A DNA stretch of 64,000 nucleotides from positions 4,442,001 to 4,506,000 of the forward strand of contig NZ_CP023449.1 of NCBI RefSeq assembly GCF_002355275.1, in the 5' to 3' direction. Below the pieces are notes generated by a model, which made no database searches, had not been told where the DNA came from, and worked only from the letters and a program-made list of their open reading frames with translations. Shown here one piece after another: positions 16,681-25,034 of the stretch. The translations under genes and the position numbers were made by a program. Position 1 is the stretch's first letter; every line of letters starts with the position of its first letter. The DNA comes from Rhizorhabdus dicambivorans (lineage in GTDB: Bacteria; Pseudomonadota; Alphaproteobacteria; Sphingomonadales; Sphingomonadaceae).

Positions 16681-17313
16681 TTACTGCGCTGCCTGGCCCT
16701 TGAGCCTTTCCAGCTCGATCAGCCGCTGTTCCAGTTCCGGGCGCCAGGGCGCATTGGCGGGGGAACGATCGAGCAGTGCGCGCCAGGTGGCCTCGGCGCG
16801 GTCGAACTGGCCGGCCTGCGCATAGGCGAGGCCCATGAAGAAGGGCGGCGCGGGATGATCGGGCGCGATCGCCTCGGCCCGCTGGAAGGCGAGCTGGGCG
16901 GCCGGAGACATCTGTCCGCCGTCATGGATCACCATCGCATTGCCCAGGCCCGCCCAGAGATCGGGGCTGTTGGGCCGCTTCGCCAGCCCCGCCTTGATGA
17001 TCGCGATCGCATAGAGGTTGAGCCCCTGCGACTGCAGCCCTTCCGCGCTGCGCATCACATCCGCGTCGGTGCCGACCTTGGCCAGCATCTTGTCGTCCTG
17101 ATGGAGGAAGGCGCTGTCGGGGACCTTCGATGCCTCCGGCGGCGGGGTCGGCTTGCCGGAGAGGCCGGGACTGCCCTGCCAGGCATAGCCGGCGACGCCG
17201 AGCAGCAGCGCGGCGGCGACCAGCTCGACCCCGCCCCTGGGCAGGCGCCCGAAGCGATAGAGCGCGGCGGCGACGATCAGCGCCATGCCCAGGAAGATCA
17301 GCCAGCCCGTCAT
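16681..17313 (-). CDS. ccmI: Cytochrome c maturation protein CcmI/CycH-like (TPR protein)
   Basis: A 210-residue protein with two N-terminal membrane segments (TGWLIFLGMALIVAAALY and a second near residues 30-46), then a periplasmic TPR region: GLNLYAIAIIKAGLAKRPNS, PDLWAGLGNAMV, PPFFMGLAYAQAGQFDRAEATW. It presents apocytochrome c to the haem ligation complex. The ATG at 17313 shares its A with the TGA stop of ccmH (TGATG), so it is coupled. It is last in the operon ccmC-D-E-F-G-H-I and is smaller than enterobacterial CcmH2 fusions. Confidence 0.85.
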   Translation of the reverse strand: MTGWLIFLGMALIVAAALYRFGRLPRGGVELVAAALLLGVAGYAWQGSPGLSGKPTPPPEASKVPDSAFLHQDDKMLAKVGTDADVMRSAEGLQSQGLNLYAIAIIKAGLAKRPNSPDLWAGLGNAMVIHDGGQMSPAAQLAFQRAEAIAPDHPAPPFFMGLAYAQAGQFDRAEATWRALLDRSPANAPWRPELEQRLIELERLKGQAAQ

Positions 17314-17933
17314 CAGCTTTTCCTCCGCCGCTTGAGGCGACCGCTCACGATCCACAGCCCCAGGCCGAGGAACAGCGCCGGCAGCAGGTATAGCGGCCAG
17401 GTCAGCCCGTCGAGCGGGGGCTTGAAGCTCACCCAGTCGCCATAGCGCTCGATCAGCCAGGCGCGGATCGCCTCGGGCTTCTCGCCCGCCTCGATCCGGG
17501 TGCGGATCAGCGCGCGCATGTCGCCGGCCATCTCGGCATTGGAATCGGCGATCGACTGGCCCTGGCACACCAGGCAGCGGATCGTCTCCATCAGCACCTT
17601 GGCCTGATGCTCCTTGGCCGGATCGGCCAGCTGCTCATCGGCATATTTCGCCGCCGGCATCAGCGAATCGGCAAGGACGGGGGTGGCGAAGGCGAGGAGG
17701 AGGGCTGCCACCAACGATCCTCCCCATCGCAGATGGAGCGCCAGGTTGAATTGCCCCCGGCAATTCAAGATCGTGCCGGGGGCACGATCGACCTGGCACT
17801 GGGGACCGTCCGCGTTGCGGATGGTGGAGGGGTCGGGCAGAACCGAGAGGCTGGAAGACCCCTCCACCACGCTTCGCGCGGTCCCCCTCCCCATGCTGCG
17901 CACAGGGAGGATCTTAGGAAGAATATTCCTCAT
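17313..17933 (-). CDS. ccmH: Cytochrome c maturation protein CcmH/CcmL
   Basis: Apocytochrome c thiol reductase subunit. The core EHQAKVLMETIRCLVCQGQSIADS holds the RCxxC redox motif, and RAWLIERYGDWVSFKPP with a C-terminal membrane anchor completes the fold. The frame is open from an ATG at 17933 that overlaps the ccmG stop (ATGA), giving 206 residues. The first 65-70 of these come from an inserted palindromic repeat (17709-17915) and do not look like CcmH. A signal peptide, SLVAALLLAFATPVLADS, follows. A GTG at 17711 or TTG at 17714, with GGGGAGGA just upstream, may be the working start now. The stop and core are certain; the start is not. Confidence 0.88.
   Translation of the reverse strand: MRNILPKILPVRSMGRGTARSVVEGSSSLSVLPDPSTIRNADGPQCQVDRAPGTILNCRGQFNLALHLRWGGSLVAALLLAFATPVLADSLMPAAKYADEQLADPAKEHQAKVLMETIRCLVCQGQSIADSNAEMAGDMRALIRTRIEAGEKPEAIRAWLIERYGDWVSFKPPLDGLTWPLYLLPALFLGLGLWIVSGRLKRRRKS
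17709..17915. repeat. Composite palindromic repeat, family C, inside the ccmG-ccmH junction
   Basis: The right part (17858-17915), ACCCCTCCACCAC through the GTCCCCCTCCCCATGCT block to AGGGAGGATCTT, closely matches the repeat at 44517-44577. The left end (CCAACGATCCTCCCC) matches the start of the repeat at 44093. Between them sits another self-complementary block, TTGAATTGCCCCCGGCAATT. It lies between the ccmG stop and the ccmH signal peptide and keeps the ccmH frame open. Confidence 0.72.
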
Positions 17934-18457
17934 TTCGCATCCCCCAGTGCCGACATGATCCCCGGTACATCCTCCGGGTTGATCGCGCCGATATGCTGTT
18001 TGCGGATGATGCCCTTGCCGTCGACGATGAACGTCTCCGGCACGCCGGCCGAACCCAGCGCGATCTGGACGCTGCTGTTGGGATCGCCGCCGATCGCGCG
18101 GAAGGGATCGCCGTTGCGTTCGATGAAGCGCTGCAGATCCTCCGGCCGGTCGCGGATCGCGATGCCATATACCGGCACGCCCGCCTCGGCGAGCTGACGC
18201 AGCTGCGGCGCCTCCGCGATGCAGGGCACGCACCAGCTGGCGAAGACGTTGACGAGGTGCGGCTGGCCATTGGCCAGTTCGGCACTCGACAGGCCCGGCT
18301 TGCCGGGCAGCGCCGGCGCCAGGGCGAAGGCCGGCATCGGCTTGCCGACCAGCTTGGACGGGATCACCCGCCCCTCGGGCTTGATCAGTCCCCCCGCGAA
18401 CACGACCAGGAAGACCAGGAACATGCCGAGCGGCAGCCAGATGAGCAGCCGGCGCAT
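17930..18457 (-). CDS. ccmG: Thiol:disulfide interchange protein DsbE/CcmG
   Basis: A 175-residue membrane-anchored thioredoxin. One N-terminal helix (LLIWLPLGMFLVFLVVFAGG) is followed by the thioredoxin fold with active site VFASWCVPCIAEAPQL and the cis-proline region AGVPETFIVDGKG. It reduces apocytochrome c cysteines in the periplasm together with CcmH. The ATG at 18457 overlaps the ccmF stop by one base. Its own stop overlaps an ATG in the ccmH frame. Confidence 0.94.
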   Translation of the reverse strand: MRRLLIWLPLGMFLVFLVVFAGGLIKPEGRVIPSKLVGKPMPAFALAPALPGKPGLSSAELANGQPHLVNVFASWCVPCIAEAPQLRQLAEAGVPVYGIAIRDRPEDLQRFIERNGDPFRAIGGDPNSSVQIALGSAGVPETFIVDGKGIIRKQHIGAINPEDVPGIMSALGDAK

Positions 18458-20382
18458 CAGATCGTCTCCCTGGGCGGCGCGTGCCGCATCTCGCGGCGCA
18501 CCCGGCCGATCAGCGACAGCAGGCCGCCAAACGCGACCAGCGCGCCGCCCAGCCAGATCAGGGTGACGAACGGCTTCCACCACAGGCGAAGCTGCCACCG
18601 CCCTTCATCGTCGGAGCGGCCGACCACGACATAGAGCTGGCCGTCGAGGAGCGTCGTGATCGCCGCCTCGTTGGTTTCGGTCTGCGGCGAGGGGAAGTTG
18701 CGGGTCTGCGGGTGCAGCGTGAAGGGGGCGCCGTTGCCACGCCGGGCGACGACGGTTCCCTCGATCGCGGTATAGTTCGGCCCGGCGATCGGCTGCACAT
18801 CGTCGAGCCGGACGCTGTAGGGGCCGACGCGATGCTCCTCGCCGATCCGGCCGGCGACCAGCGTCTCCCTGGTGAAGGCGCTCTCGGCGGCCATGCCGGC
18901 CATGCTGACGGCGATGCCGAGATGGGCGACGACCATGCCCCAGATATAGAGCGGGGTGCGCCGCAGATTGCGGCCCCATAGCGGCGCGATGCTGGCGACA
19001 CCGACGCCCGCCGCCGCGACGAGGCCGAGCAGCGGGAGGATGCCGATGCCGGGCGCCAGCAGGACGACCGCCAGCAGCACCAGCGCCGAGAGCAGCATCG
19101 GCCCGGCGAGCCGGGTCAGCGTCGCCTTCAGGTCGTCGCGGCGCCAGCGCATGATCGGGCCGGCCGCCATGATCGCGACGAGGATCAGCGCCAGCGGACC
19201 CGCCGCGCTGTTGAAATAGGGCGGGCCGACCGACAGCTTCTCGCCGGTCACCGCCTCCGCGACCAGCGGATAGAGCGTGCCGACCAGGACGATGCCGAGG
19301 ATCGCCGAGAGCAGCAGATTGTTGATGACCAGCGATCCTTCGCGGCTGACCGCATCGAAGCGCGATCCTTCGCGCACCGTGCCGACCCGGAAGCCGAACA
19401 GCGCCAGCGCGCCGCCGATATAGATGGCGAGCAGCGCCAGGATGAAGGTGCCGCGCCGGGGATCGACCGCGAAGGCATGGACCGAGGTGAGGATGCCGGA
19501 GCGCACCAGGAAGGTGCCGACCATCGACATCGAGAAGGCGACCACGGCGAGCATCACCGTCCAGGCGCGCAACCCCTCGCGCGTCGCCAGCACCGTCACC
19601 GAATGGAGCAGCGCGGTCGCGGCCAGCCAGGGCATCAGCGAGGCGTTCTCGACCGGGTCCCAGAACCACCAGCCGCCCCAGCCCAGTTCATAATAGGCCC
19701 AGTAGCTGCCGGCGGTGATGCCGAGCGTCAGCAATATCCAGGCACCCAGCACCCAGGGCCGCATCGCCCGGGCGAAGGCGGCGCCGACATCGCGCGTCAC
19801 CAGTGCGCCGACCGCGAAGGAGAAGGCGACCGACAGGCCGACATAGCCGAGGTACAGCGTCGGCGGGTGGAAGGCGAGGCCGGGATCCTGGAGCAGCGGG
19901 TTCAGCCCCTGCCCCTCGGCCGGCGCCGGGTTGAGCCGGGCGAAGGGATTGGAGGCGAACAACAGGAAGGCGTAGAAGCCGAGGCCGATCGCCGCCTGGG
20001 CGGAGAGCGTCGCGATCAGGGTGCGTTCGTTCAGCCGCCGCTCGAACAGCGCTACCGCGCCGCCCGCCACCGCGAGGATCGTCACCCACATCAGCATCGA
20101 GCCTTCGTGGTTTCCCCAGGTGCCGGCGAATTTGTAGAGCAGCGGCTTGGTGGAGGCATTGTTGGCGGCGACCAGCGCCACCGACAGGTCGACCGTCACG
20201 AACAGCCAGATCAGCGTGACGAAGGAGATGCCGGCCAGCACCGCCTGCACCACCGCCACCGGGCGCACCGCCGCCAGCAGATCGGTCCGCTGGCTCGACA
20301 CCCCCATCCAGCCGAGCACAAGCTGCAGGGCGGCCAGCGCCGCCGCGAGCCAGAGCGCCGCCAATCCCGCTTCAGCGATCAT
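18457..20382 (-). CDS. ccmF: Haem lyase subunit CcmF
   Basis: A 641-residue polytopic haem-handling protein. The WWD domain is visible as WGGWWFWDPVENASLMPWL (about residues 230-248), with KFAGTWGNHEGSMLMWV and PPTLYLGYVG histidines around it that bind haem b. A large periplasmic loop near the C-terminus (VGPYSVRLDDVQPIAGPNY) ends before a last helix. It joins haem from CcmE to apocytochrome c. It overlaps ccmE by 4 nt and ccmG by 1 nt, so translation is coupled along the operon. Confidence 0.96.
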   Translation of the reverse strand: MIAEAGLAALWLAAALAALQLVLGWMGVSSQRTDLLAAVRPVAVVQAVLAGISFVTLIWLFVTVDLSVALVAANNASTKPLLYKFAGTWGNHEGSMLMWVTILAVAGGAVALFERRLNERTLIATLSAQAAIGLGFYAFLLFASNPFARLNPAPAEGQGLNPLLQDPGLAFHPPTLYLGYVGLSVAFSFAVGALVTRDVGAAFARAMRPWVLGAWILLTLGITAGSYWAYYELGWGGWWFWDPVENASLMPWLAATALLHSVTVLATREGLRAWTVMLAVVAFSMSMVGTFLVRSGILTSVHAFAVDPRRGTFILALLAIYIGGALALFGFRVGTVREGSRFDAVSREGSLVINNLLLSAILGIVLVGTLYPLVAEAVTGEKLSVGPPYFNSAAGPLALILVAIMAAGPIMRWRRDDLKATLTRLAGPMLLSALVLLAVVLLAPGIGILPLLGLVAAAGVGVASIAPLWGRNLRRTPLYIWGMVVAHLGIAVSMAGMAAESAFTRETLVAGRIGEEHRVGPYSVRLDDVQPIAGPNYTAIEGTVVARRGNGAPFTLHPQTRNFPSPQTETNEAAITTLLDGQLYVVVGRSDDEGRWQLRLWWKPFVTLIWLGGALVAFGGLLSLIGRVRREMRHAPPRETI

Positions 20383-20819
20383 TTGTCGAGACTTTCCGTC
20401 TTGTGCATCTGGCCGGCCACCTGCGGCGGCATGTAGCGCTCGTCATGCTTGGCGAGGATGTTGGTCGCGACGAAGCGGCCGTCGGGCTGGAAGCTGCCCT
20501 CCGCCACCACGCCCGAATCCTCCTTGAACAGATCGGGGACGATGCCCTTGAAGGTCACCGGCACCGTCTCGGCATTGTCGGTGACGATGAAGTTGATCGT
20601 CACGCCGTCCGGCAGCCGCTCGATCGAGCCTTTCTGCACCATGCCGCCGAGCCGTACCGCGCGGCCGGTTTCGACATGGTCCTTCTTCGCGTCGCTCGGC
20701 GTATAGAAATAGGCCGCCTGGTCCTTGAGCGCCGACATGGCGAGCAGTGCCGCGCCGACAATCGCGGCCAGCGCGAGCAGCGCCAGGATGAGCCGCTGGT
20801 TCTTCGCCTTGAGTGCCAT
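20379..20819 (-). CDS. ccmE: Haem chaperone CcmE
   Basis: A 146-residue periplasmic haem chaperone. One N-terminal membrane helix (LILALLALAAIVGAALLA) anchors an OB-fold domain: VRLGGMVQKGSIERLPDGV, then TVPVTFKGIVPDLFKEDSGVV. The conserved haem-binding histidine is in LAKHDERYMPP, followed by the usual flexible tail. It takes haem from CcmC/CcmD and hands it to CcmF. It overlaps its neighbours by one to four bases. Confidence 0.96.
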   Translation of the reverse strand: MALKAKNQRLILALLALAAIVGAALLAMSALKDQAAYFYTPSDAKKDHVETGRAVRLGGMVQKGSIERLPDGVTINFIVTDNAETVPVTFKGIVPDLFKEDSGVVAEGSFQPDGRFVATNILAKHDERYMPPQVAGQMHKTESLDK

Positions 20820-20950
20820 CAGTCCCGCCTGTTGAGAGCGTCGGCCTGCCGCTCCGCGCGGCGCATCCGCACGAAGCTGAGCGCCACCACGCCGATGGTG
20901 CCGATGATCGTGAGCGCATAGGCCGCGACGATGAAGGGCCAGTGATTCAT
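20819..20950 (-). CDS. ccmD: Haem exporter protein CcmD
   Basis: A 43-residue protein: MNHWPFIVAAYALTIIG, then a hydrophobic helix ending VVALSFVRMRRAERQADAL. This is the typical CcmD layout, a single membrane helix with an early aromatic/His segment and a basic tail. It helps release haem-loaded CcmE from CcmC. It starts at 20950, 10 nt after the ccmC stop, and its TGA overlaps the ccmE ATG by one base. Confidence 0.9.
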   Translation of the reverse strand: MNHWPFIVAAYALTIIGTIGVVALSFVRMRRAERQADALNRRD

Positions 20951-20960
20951 GCGCCCGCCC

Positions 20961-21677
20961 TCATTCCGCCGTCATGCGCTTGAGCCGCGCCTCAACCTTC
21001 GCCTCGGCCAGCATCGCCCGCATCCGCATCAGCACCACCGCCGCGAACAGCAGCGTGAAGCCCAGGGTCGAGACGAGCAGCGGCCAGAGCAGCGAGGGAT
21101 CGATCTTCGACCCACCCAGGCCGATGCTCTGCCCCTGGTGCAGGGTGCGCCACCATTCCACCGAATAATGGATGATCGGGATATTGGCCGCGCCGACCAC
21201 CCCGAAGATCGCCGAGATGCGATCGTTGCTGCCGCGTTCGGCCCCGGCGGAGGAGAGCGCGATATAGGCGAGGTAGAGGAAGAAGAGGACGAGCATCGAG
21301 GTCAGGCGTCCGTCCCATTCCCAATAGGTGCCCCAGGTCGGCCGGCCCCAGAGCGAACCAGTGATCAGGCAGATCGCGGCGAACAGCGCCCCCGGCAGCG
21401 CGATCGCCCGCGCCGCAACGGCGGCGAGCGGATGGCGCCAGATCAGCTGCATGAGGCTGCAGACCGCGATCCCGCTCCAGCCGGCCATGCCCAGCCAGGC
21501 GGCGGGGACATGGACGTACATGATCCGCACGCTCTGCCCCTGCAGATAATCGGCGGGGGTCAGGAACAGGCCCGAAACGAGCGCCACCGCGATCAGCAGG
21601 CCGCCCGCCCAGCCTGCCCAAGGGGTCAGCGGGCGCGCGATCGACAGGAAGCGGGCGGGATTGGCGAAGATATGCAC
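20961..21677 (-). CDS. ccmC: Haem exporter protein CcmC
   Basis: A 238-residue six-helix membrane protein of the haem-handling family. The WWD-type motif GRPTWGTYWEWDGRLTSMLV is present, with flanking VRIMYVHVPAAWLGM and IIHYSVEWWRTLHQG histidines that ligate haem. It loads haem onto CcmE. It is first in the operon. The 119-bp gap to the divergent permease gene should hold the ccm promoter. The ABC subunits CcmA and CcmB are not in this cluster. Confidence 0.95.
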   Translation of the reverse strand: MHIFANPARFLSIARPLTPWAGWAGGLLIAVALVSGLFLTPADYLQGQSVRIMYVHVPAAWLGMAGWSGIAVCSLMQLIWRHPLAAVAARAIALPGALFAAICLITGSLWGRPTWGTYWEWDGRLTSMLVLFFLYLAYIALSSAGAERGSNDRISAIFGVVGAANIPIIHYSVEWWRTLHQGQSIGLGGSKIDPSLLWPLLVSTLGFTLLFAAVVLMRMRAMLAEAKVEARLKRMTAE

Positions 21678-21796
21678 GGCGGAAGCGGGGAATAAGGGTC
21701 ATTCGCGCCAACCGCAATGGGCCGTGGACGCCACCCTCGCCCGCGACGGGGCGAAGGGCTTGTGCGGCGGGCGGATCGAGGCCATTGGCCGCCACG

Positions 21797-22717
21797 ATGC
21801 CCGAACCCGCCACGATGCACCGCGAAAGCCAGATAAGCCGCGGAATCCTGCTGCGCTGCCTGGCGGTGATCTGCTTCTCCATCATGAGCGCCGCGATGAA
21901 ATGGGCGAGCGAGGATGGCGTCGCCGAGATCGAGATGCTGTTCTTCCGATCGACCATCGGCCTGCCGGTCGTGCTGGCATGGCTCGCGCTGGGGCCCGGC
22001 ATCGGGGTGGTGCGGACCCAGCGGCCCAGGGCCCACCTGATCCGCTCGATGATCGGCATCATCGCCATCCTGTTGAATTTCGGCGCGCTGATCCGGTTGC
22101 CGCTGGCCGACGCGGTCACCATCGGCTTCACCGCGCCGATCTTCGCGACGATCCTGTCGGTGCTGCTGCTGGGGGAGAAGGTGGGCGTGCAGCGCTGGTT
22201 CGCCGTCGCGCTGGGCTTTGTCGGTGTCGCCCTGATCGTGCGCCCGGGCGGGATGATGCTCGACCATCTCGGGCTGCTGATGGCGATCGGCGGGGCGGTG
22301 GGCACGGCGGGCGTGACGGTGACGATCCGCCAGCTCGGCGCGACCGAGCATCCCGGCGCCATCGTCCTGTGGTTCTTCCTCGCTTCATCCCTGGTGAGCG
22401 GCGTGGGCATGCTGTTCGTGGCCCAGCCGCACAGCGCGTCCGCCTGGATGGCGCTGATCGTCGCAGGCGTGGCGGGCGCCGGCGCGCAGGTAGCGATGAC
22501 CAGTTCGCTTCACGCCGCCCCGGTTTCGGTGATAGCGCCGTTCGACTATCTCCAGATCATCTGGGCGACACTGATCGGCTGGCTGGTGTGGACGGCCCTG
22601 CCCGATGCGAACATCCTGCTCGGAGCCGCGCTGATCGCGGCCAGCGGTCTTTACACCGCGTGGCGCGAGCACCGGCTGCGCCGCGAACGGATCGCCGCGA
22701 CGCCGCCGCTGGAGTGA
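21797..22717 (+). CDS. DMT superfamily (EamA-type) transporter
   Basis: A 306-residue inner-membrane protein of two EamA repeats, ten predicted helices in all. It begins MPEPATMHRESQISRGILLRC, and conserved parts are MSAAMKWASEDGVAEIEMLFFRS, RLPLADAVTIGFTAPIFATILS (repeat 1 signature) and AAPVSVIAPFDYLQIIWATL (repeat 2). The ATG at 21797 is preferred to the TTG at 21785. Substrates of this family are varied (amino acids, purines, metabolites), and RhaT/YedA-type members are the closest in feel. It is divergent from ccmC and convergent with leucine dehydrogenase. Confidence 0.85.
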   Translation: MPEPATMHRESQISRGILLRCLAVICFSIMSAAMKWASEDGVAEIEMLFFRSTIGLPVVLAWLALGPGIGVVRTQRPRAHLIRSMIGIIAILLNFGALIRLPLADAVTIGFTAPIFATILSVLLLGEKVGVQRWFAVALGFVGVALIVRPGGMMLDHLGLLMAIGGAVGTAGVTVTIRQLGATEHPGAIVLWFFLASSLVSGVGMLFVAQPHSASAWMALIVAGVAGAGAQVAMTSSLHAAPVSVIAPFDYLQIIWATLIGWLVWTALPDANILLGAALIAASGLYTAWREHRLRRERIAATPPLE

Positions 22718-22727
22718 CCGGGAGGGC

Positions 22728-23777
22728 TCAGCCCCGCCCGATCAGCCGCATCGCCATCCGATCGGCGACCACCGCCGCCGGCACGCCGGTGGCGGCGCTC
22801 TCGGCCCAGATCGATTCGAGCCGCTCGGGGATCTTCGCGACCCGCGCCTCGACCTCGGCCCGGTCGCCCTGGCCGAGATATTCGAGCGCGACATTGATGA
22901 TGCCGCCGGCGTTGATGACATAATCGGGCGCGTAGAGGATGCCGCGCGCATGGAGGCGATCGGCATCGGCCGGGGTGGCGAGCTGGTTGTTCGCGGCGCC
23001 GGCGACGATGGGGGTCTGCAGCGCCTCGATCGAGCGCTCGTCGAGCACCGCGCCAAGCGCGCAGGGGCTCAGCACGTCGGCCTCGACCATCATGATCTCG
23101 TTCGCCGCGACCGCGACCGCGCCCAGTTCCTCGGCCAGGGTGCGGGCGCGCTTGCCGTCGACATCGGACAGGGTGAGCTTCGCGCCATCGGCGGCGAGCA
23201 GGCGGGCGAGCCCGCCGCCGACGCTGCCCACGCCCTGGATCGCGACATGCACGCCGCGCGGATCATCCTTGCCCAGCCCGCGCGCGATCGCCGCGCGGAC
23301 GCCGAGATAGACGCCCTTCGCCGTGGTCGGCCCCGGATCGCCGCCGGCACTGCCCGCCGTCACGGGCAGGCCGGAGACATGGCGCGTCTCCTTCGCGATC
23401 GCCACCATGTCGGCGTCGCTCATGCCGACATCCTCGGCGGTGACATAGCGCCCACCCAGCGAATCGACCGCCCGGCCGAAGGCGGCGAGCAGTTCCGGCG
23501 TCTTGGTGCGCAGCGAATCGGCGAGGATGACGCCCTTGCCGCCGCCCATCGGCAGCCCGGCCATCGCGTTCTTGAAGCTCATCCCGCGCGAGAGGCGCAG
23601 CGCGTCGGTGATGGCGTCCGACGGGTCGGCATAATGCCAGAAACGGGTGCCGCCCGCGCCCGGCCCGAGATGGGTCGAGTGGATCGCGATCACGGCCGTC
23701 AGCCCCGACGCGGCATCGCGGAACAGGTGGACGCCCTCATGGTCGTCAAAATCGGGATAGGTCCAGGGAGCGGTCAT
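22728..23777 (-). CDS. Leucine/valine (Glu/Leu/Phe/Val family) dehydrogenase
   Basis: A 349-residue NAD-dependent amino acid dehydrogenase. The catalytic lysine is in AGLPMGGGKGVI (about residue 80), SRGMSFKNAMAGL precedes it, and the NAD domain contains VAIQGVGSVGGGLARLLAADG. Its length fits leucine dehydrogenase rather than hexameric glutamate dehydrogenase. It deaminates branched-chain amino acids to 2-oxo acids. The ATG at 23777 (MTAPWTYPDF) is where homology begins; the frame further upstream runs through tRNA-His. The exact amino acid specificity is inferred. Confidence 0.88.
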   Translation of the reverse strand: MTAPWTYPDFDDHEGVHLFRDAASGLTAVIAIHSTHLGPGAGGTRFWHYADPSDAITDALRLSRGMSFKNAMAGLPMGGGKGVILADSLRTKTPELLAAFGRAVDSLGGRYVTAEDVGMSDADMVAIAKETRHVSGLPVTAGSAGGDPGPTTAKGVYLGVRAAIARGLGKDDPRGVHVAIQGVGSVGGGLARLLAADGAKLTLSDVDGKRARTLAEELGAVAVAANEIMMVEADVLSPCALGAVLDERSIEALQTPIVAGAANNQLATPADADRLHARGILYAPDYVINAGGIINVALEYLGQGDRAEVEARVAKIPERLESIWAESAATGVPAAVVADRMAMRLIGRG

Positions 23778-23862
23778 CCGAGTCTCGCGCAATTTGATTA
23801 CAATGTTGCGCAATAATATTTTTCTCAGGCGAGCGCCAGTCCGGAATCGCCATGGGGAAAAA

Positions 23863-23940
23863 TGGGGCGATCGACGGGGATTGAACCCGCAACCTCCGGT
23901 ACCACAAACCGGCGCTCTAACCAATTGAGCTACGATCGCC
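23863..23940 (-). tRNA. tRNA-His (GTG)
   Basis: The minus strand folds with acceptor GCGATCG/CGATCGC plus an extra 5' G (position -1, at 23940) facing C73, the mark of histidine tRNA. The anticodon stem CCGGT/ACCGG holds a loop with GTG, and the T-arm contains GGTTCAATCC. CCA is encoded. Leucine dehydrogenase follows it on the same strand. Confidence 0.96.
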
Positions 23941-24082
23941 ATGGACGCCGCTCGGCGTCGCGATGGCGCTCCATAAGGAAAGGCCCCGGCGGACGCAAGC
24001 CGGCATCGGCCGCAACGCTAACTCTACTCTTTCATTATCGTTGGGAATGCCTACATGGAGAAAGCTTGGAAGGGGCCGATCC

Positions 24083-24496
24083 GTGCTGTCTCAACGTACC
24101 CGCTACGCCATCCGCGCCCTGCTCCATCTCGCCGATAAACATGGCCAGGGGCCGATCCAGCTTGCCGAGATCGCCGAGCGGCAGAATATTCCGGCCAAAT
24201 TCCTCACCGTCATCCTGTCGGAGATGAAGCGGGCCGGCTTCGTCGAGACGATGCGCGGCAAGGAGGGCGGCTATTGGCTGTCGCGCGCGCCGACCGAGAT
24301 CACCTATGGCGATATCGTGCGCGCGACGCGCGGATCGCTGGCGCTGGTCCCCTGCGCGGCGCGCCTTGCCTACACGCCGTGCGACCATTGCATCGACGAG
24401 GCGGAGTGCCGCCTGCGCGGCGTAATGCTGTCCGTGCGGGACGAGACGGCGAAAATTCTCGACCAGCTGTCGCTCGCGGAAAGCATCCCCGCCTGA
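24083..24496 (+). CDS. Rrf2 family transcriptional regulator
   Basis: A 137-residue regulator. The winged helix reads LSQRTRYAIRALLHLADKHG, then IAERQNIPAKFLTVILSEMK with RAGFVETMRGKEGGYWLSR. Three cysteines in CAARLAYTPCDHC plus EAECRL match the cluster-binding spacing of IscR/RsrR-like members, so it may bind a [2Fe-2S] centre. The GTG at 24083 is chosen because AAGGGG lies 7 nt upstream and homology starts there. No isc or suf genes are adjacent, so its targets are unknown. Confidence 0.88.
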   Translation: MLSQRTRYAIRALLHLADKHGQGPIQLAEIAERQNIPAKFLTVILSEMKRAGFVETMRGKEGGYWLSRAPTEITYGDIVRATRGSLALVPCAARLAYTPCDHCIDEAECRLRGVMLSVRDETAKILDQLSLAESIPA

Positions 24497-24712
24497 CCCC
24501 GCAGGCGCTAGGCCGACTCCGCAACGATCCCGGAATACTGCGGCCTTGAGGCGCTTTAACGAGGCCTGAATGGGTACGGTGAACCGTGCCGATATTGCGC
24601 TTAGCCCTTCTTTTCCTGTCGATTTTTCGTTGACGCTCTTTCCCCCCGCGTTATGTCAACGGCAGGAACGGCGTTCGAGCCGGGCCGATATAATGCTTTG
24701 GGAGCTGCTCGA

Positions 24713-24946
24713 ATGAAGAAGCTGAGCCTCGTTATTGTCGCCGCCGGCCTGATGGCTCTGGCTGCCTGCAACAAGCAAACCCCGGCTGAGAACGCCGTCG
24801 ACAACGCCGCCGCCGCCCTGGAAAACCAGGCCGACGCGCTCGAGAACGCCGCTGACGCCGCCACCAACGAGGCGACCGAGAGCGCGCTCGAGAATGCGGC
24901 CGATGCGGTCGAGAACAAGGCCGACGCGGTCGAAGATTCGAAGTAA
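24713..24946 (+). CDS. Small alanine-rich lipoprotein with heptad-like repeats
   Basis: A 77-residue protein. MKKLSLVIVAAGLMALAAC is a lipoprotein signal with lipobox LAAC (Cys at 19). The mature part repeats near-heptads such as ALENQADALENAAD and ALENAADAVENKADAVE, likely a helical or coiled-coil rod like Lpp-type and entericidin-like envelope proteins. GGAG precedes the ATG at 24713. TTGACG at 24630 could be a -35 element. A clear terminator follows at 24985-25015. Its role is unknown, probably envelope structure. Confidence 0.75.
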   Translation: MKKLSLVIVAAGLMALAACNKQTPAENAVDNAAAALENQADALENAADAATNEATESALENAADAVENKADAVEDSK

Positions 24947-24984
24947 TGGGCCGGCTCCGCACGGAGCCGTCATTGCTGAACGAG

Positions 24985-25015
24985 ACGGGCGTCCCCTTCG
25001 GTGGGCGCCCGTTTT
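24985..25015 (+). terminator. Rho-independent terminator
   Basis: ACGGGCG (24985-24991) pairs with CGCCCGT (25006-25012) and is followed by TTTT. A smaller hairpin (CGGCTCCG/CGGAGCCG) lies just before, near 24951. It ends the lipoprotein transcript. Confidence 0.75.
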
Positions 25016-25034
25016 GCTTTGAACCAGCCCCGCT

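Noticed and set aside
23778-23942. N-terminal extension of leucine dehydrogenase
   Set aside because: It would translate through tRNA-His. The ATG at 23777 matches the start of the family.
24689-24694. TATAAT as a -10 box for the small lipoprotein
   Set aside because: It lies only 19 nt before the start codon with no -35 at the right distance, so the transcript would start inside the ribosome-binding site.
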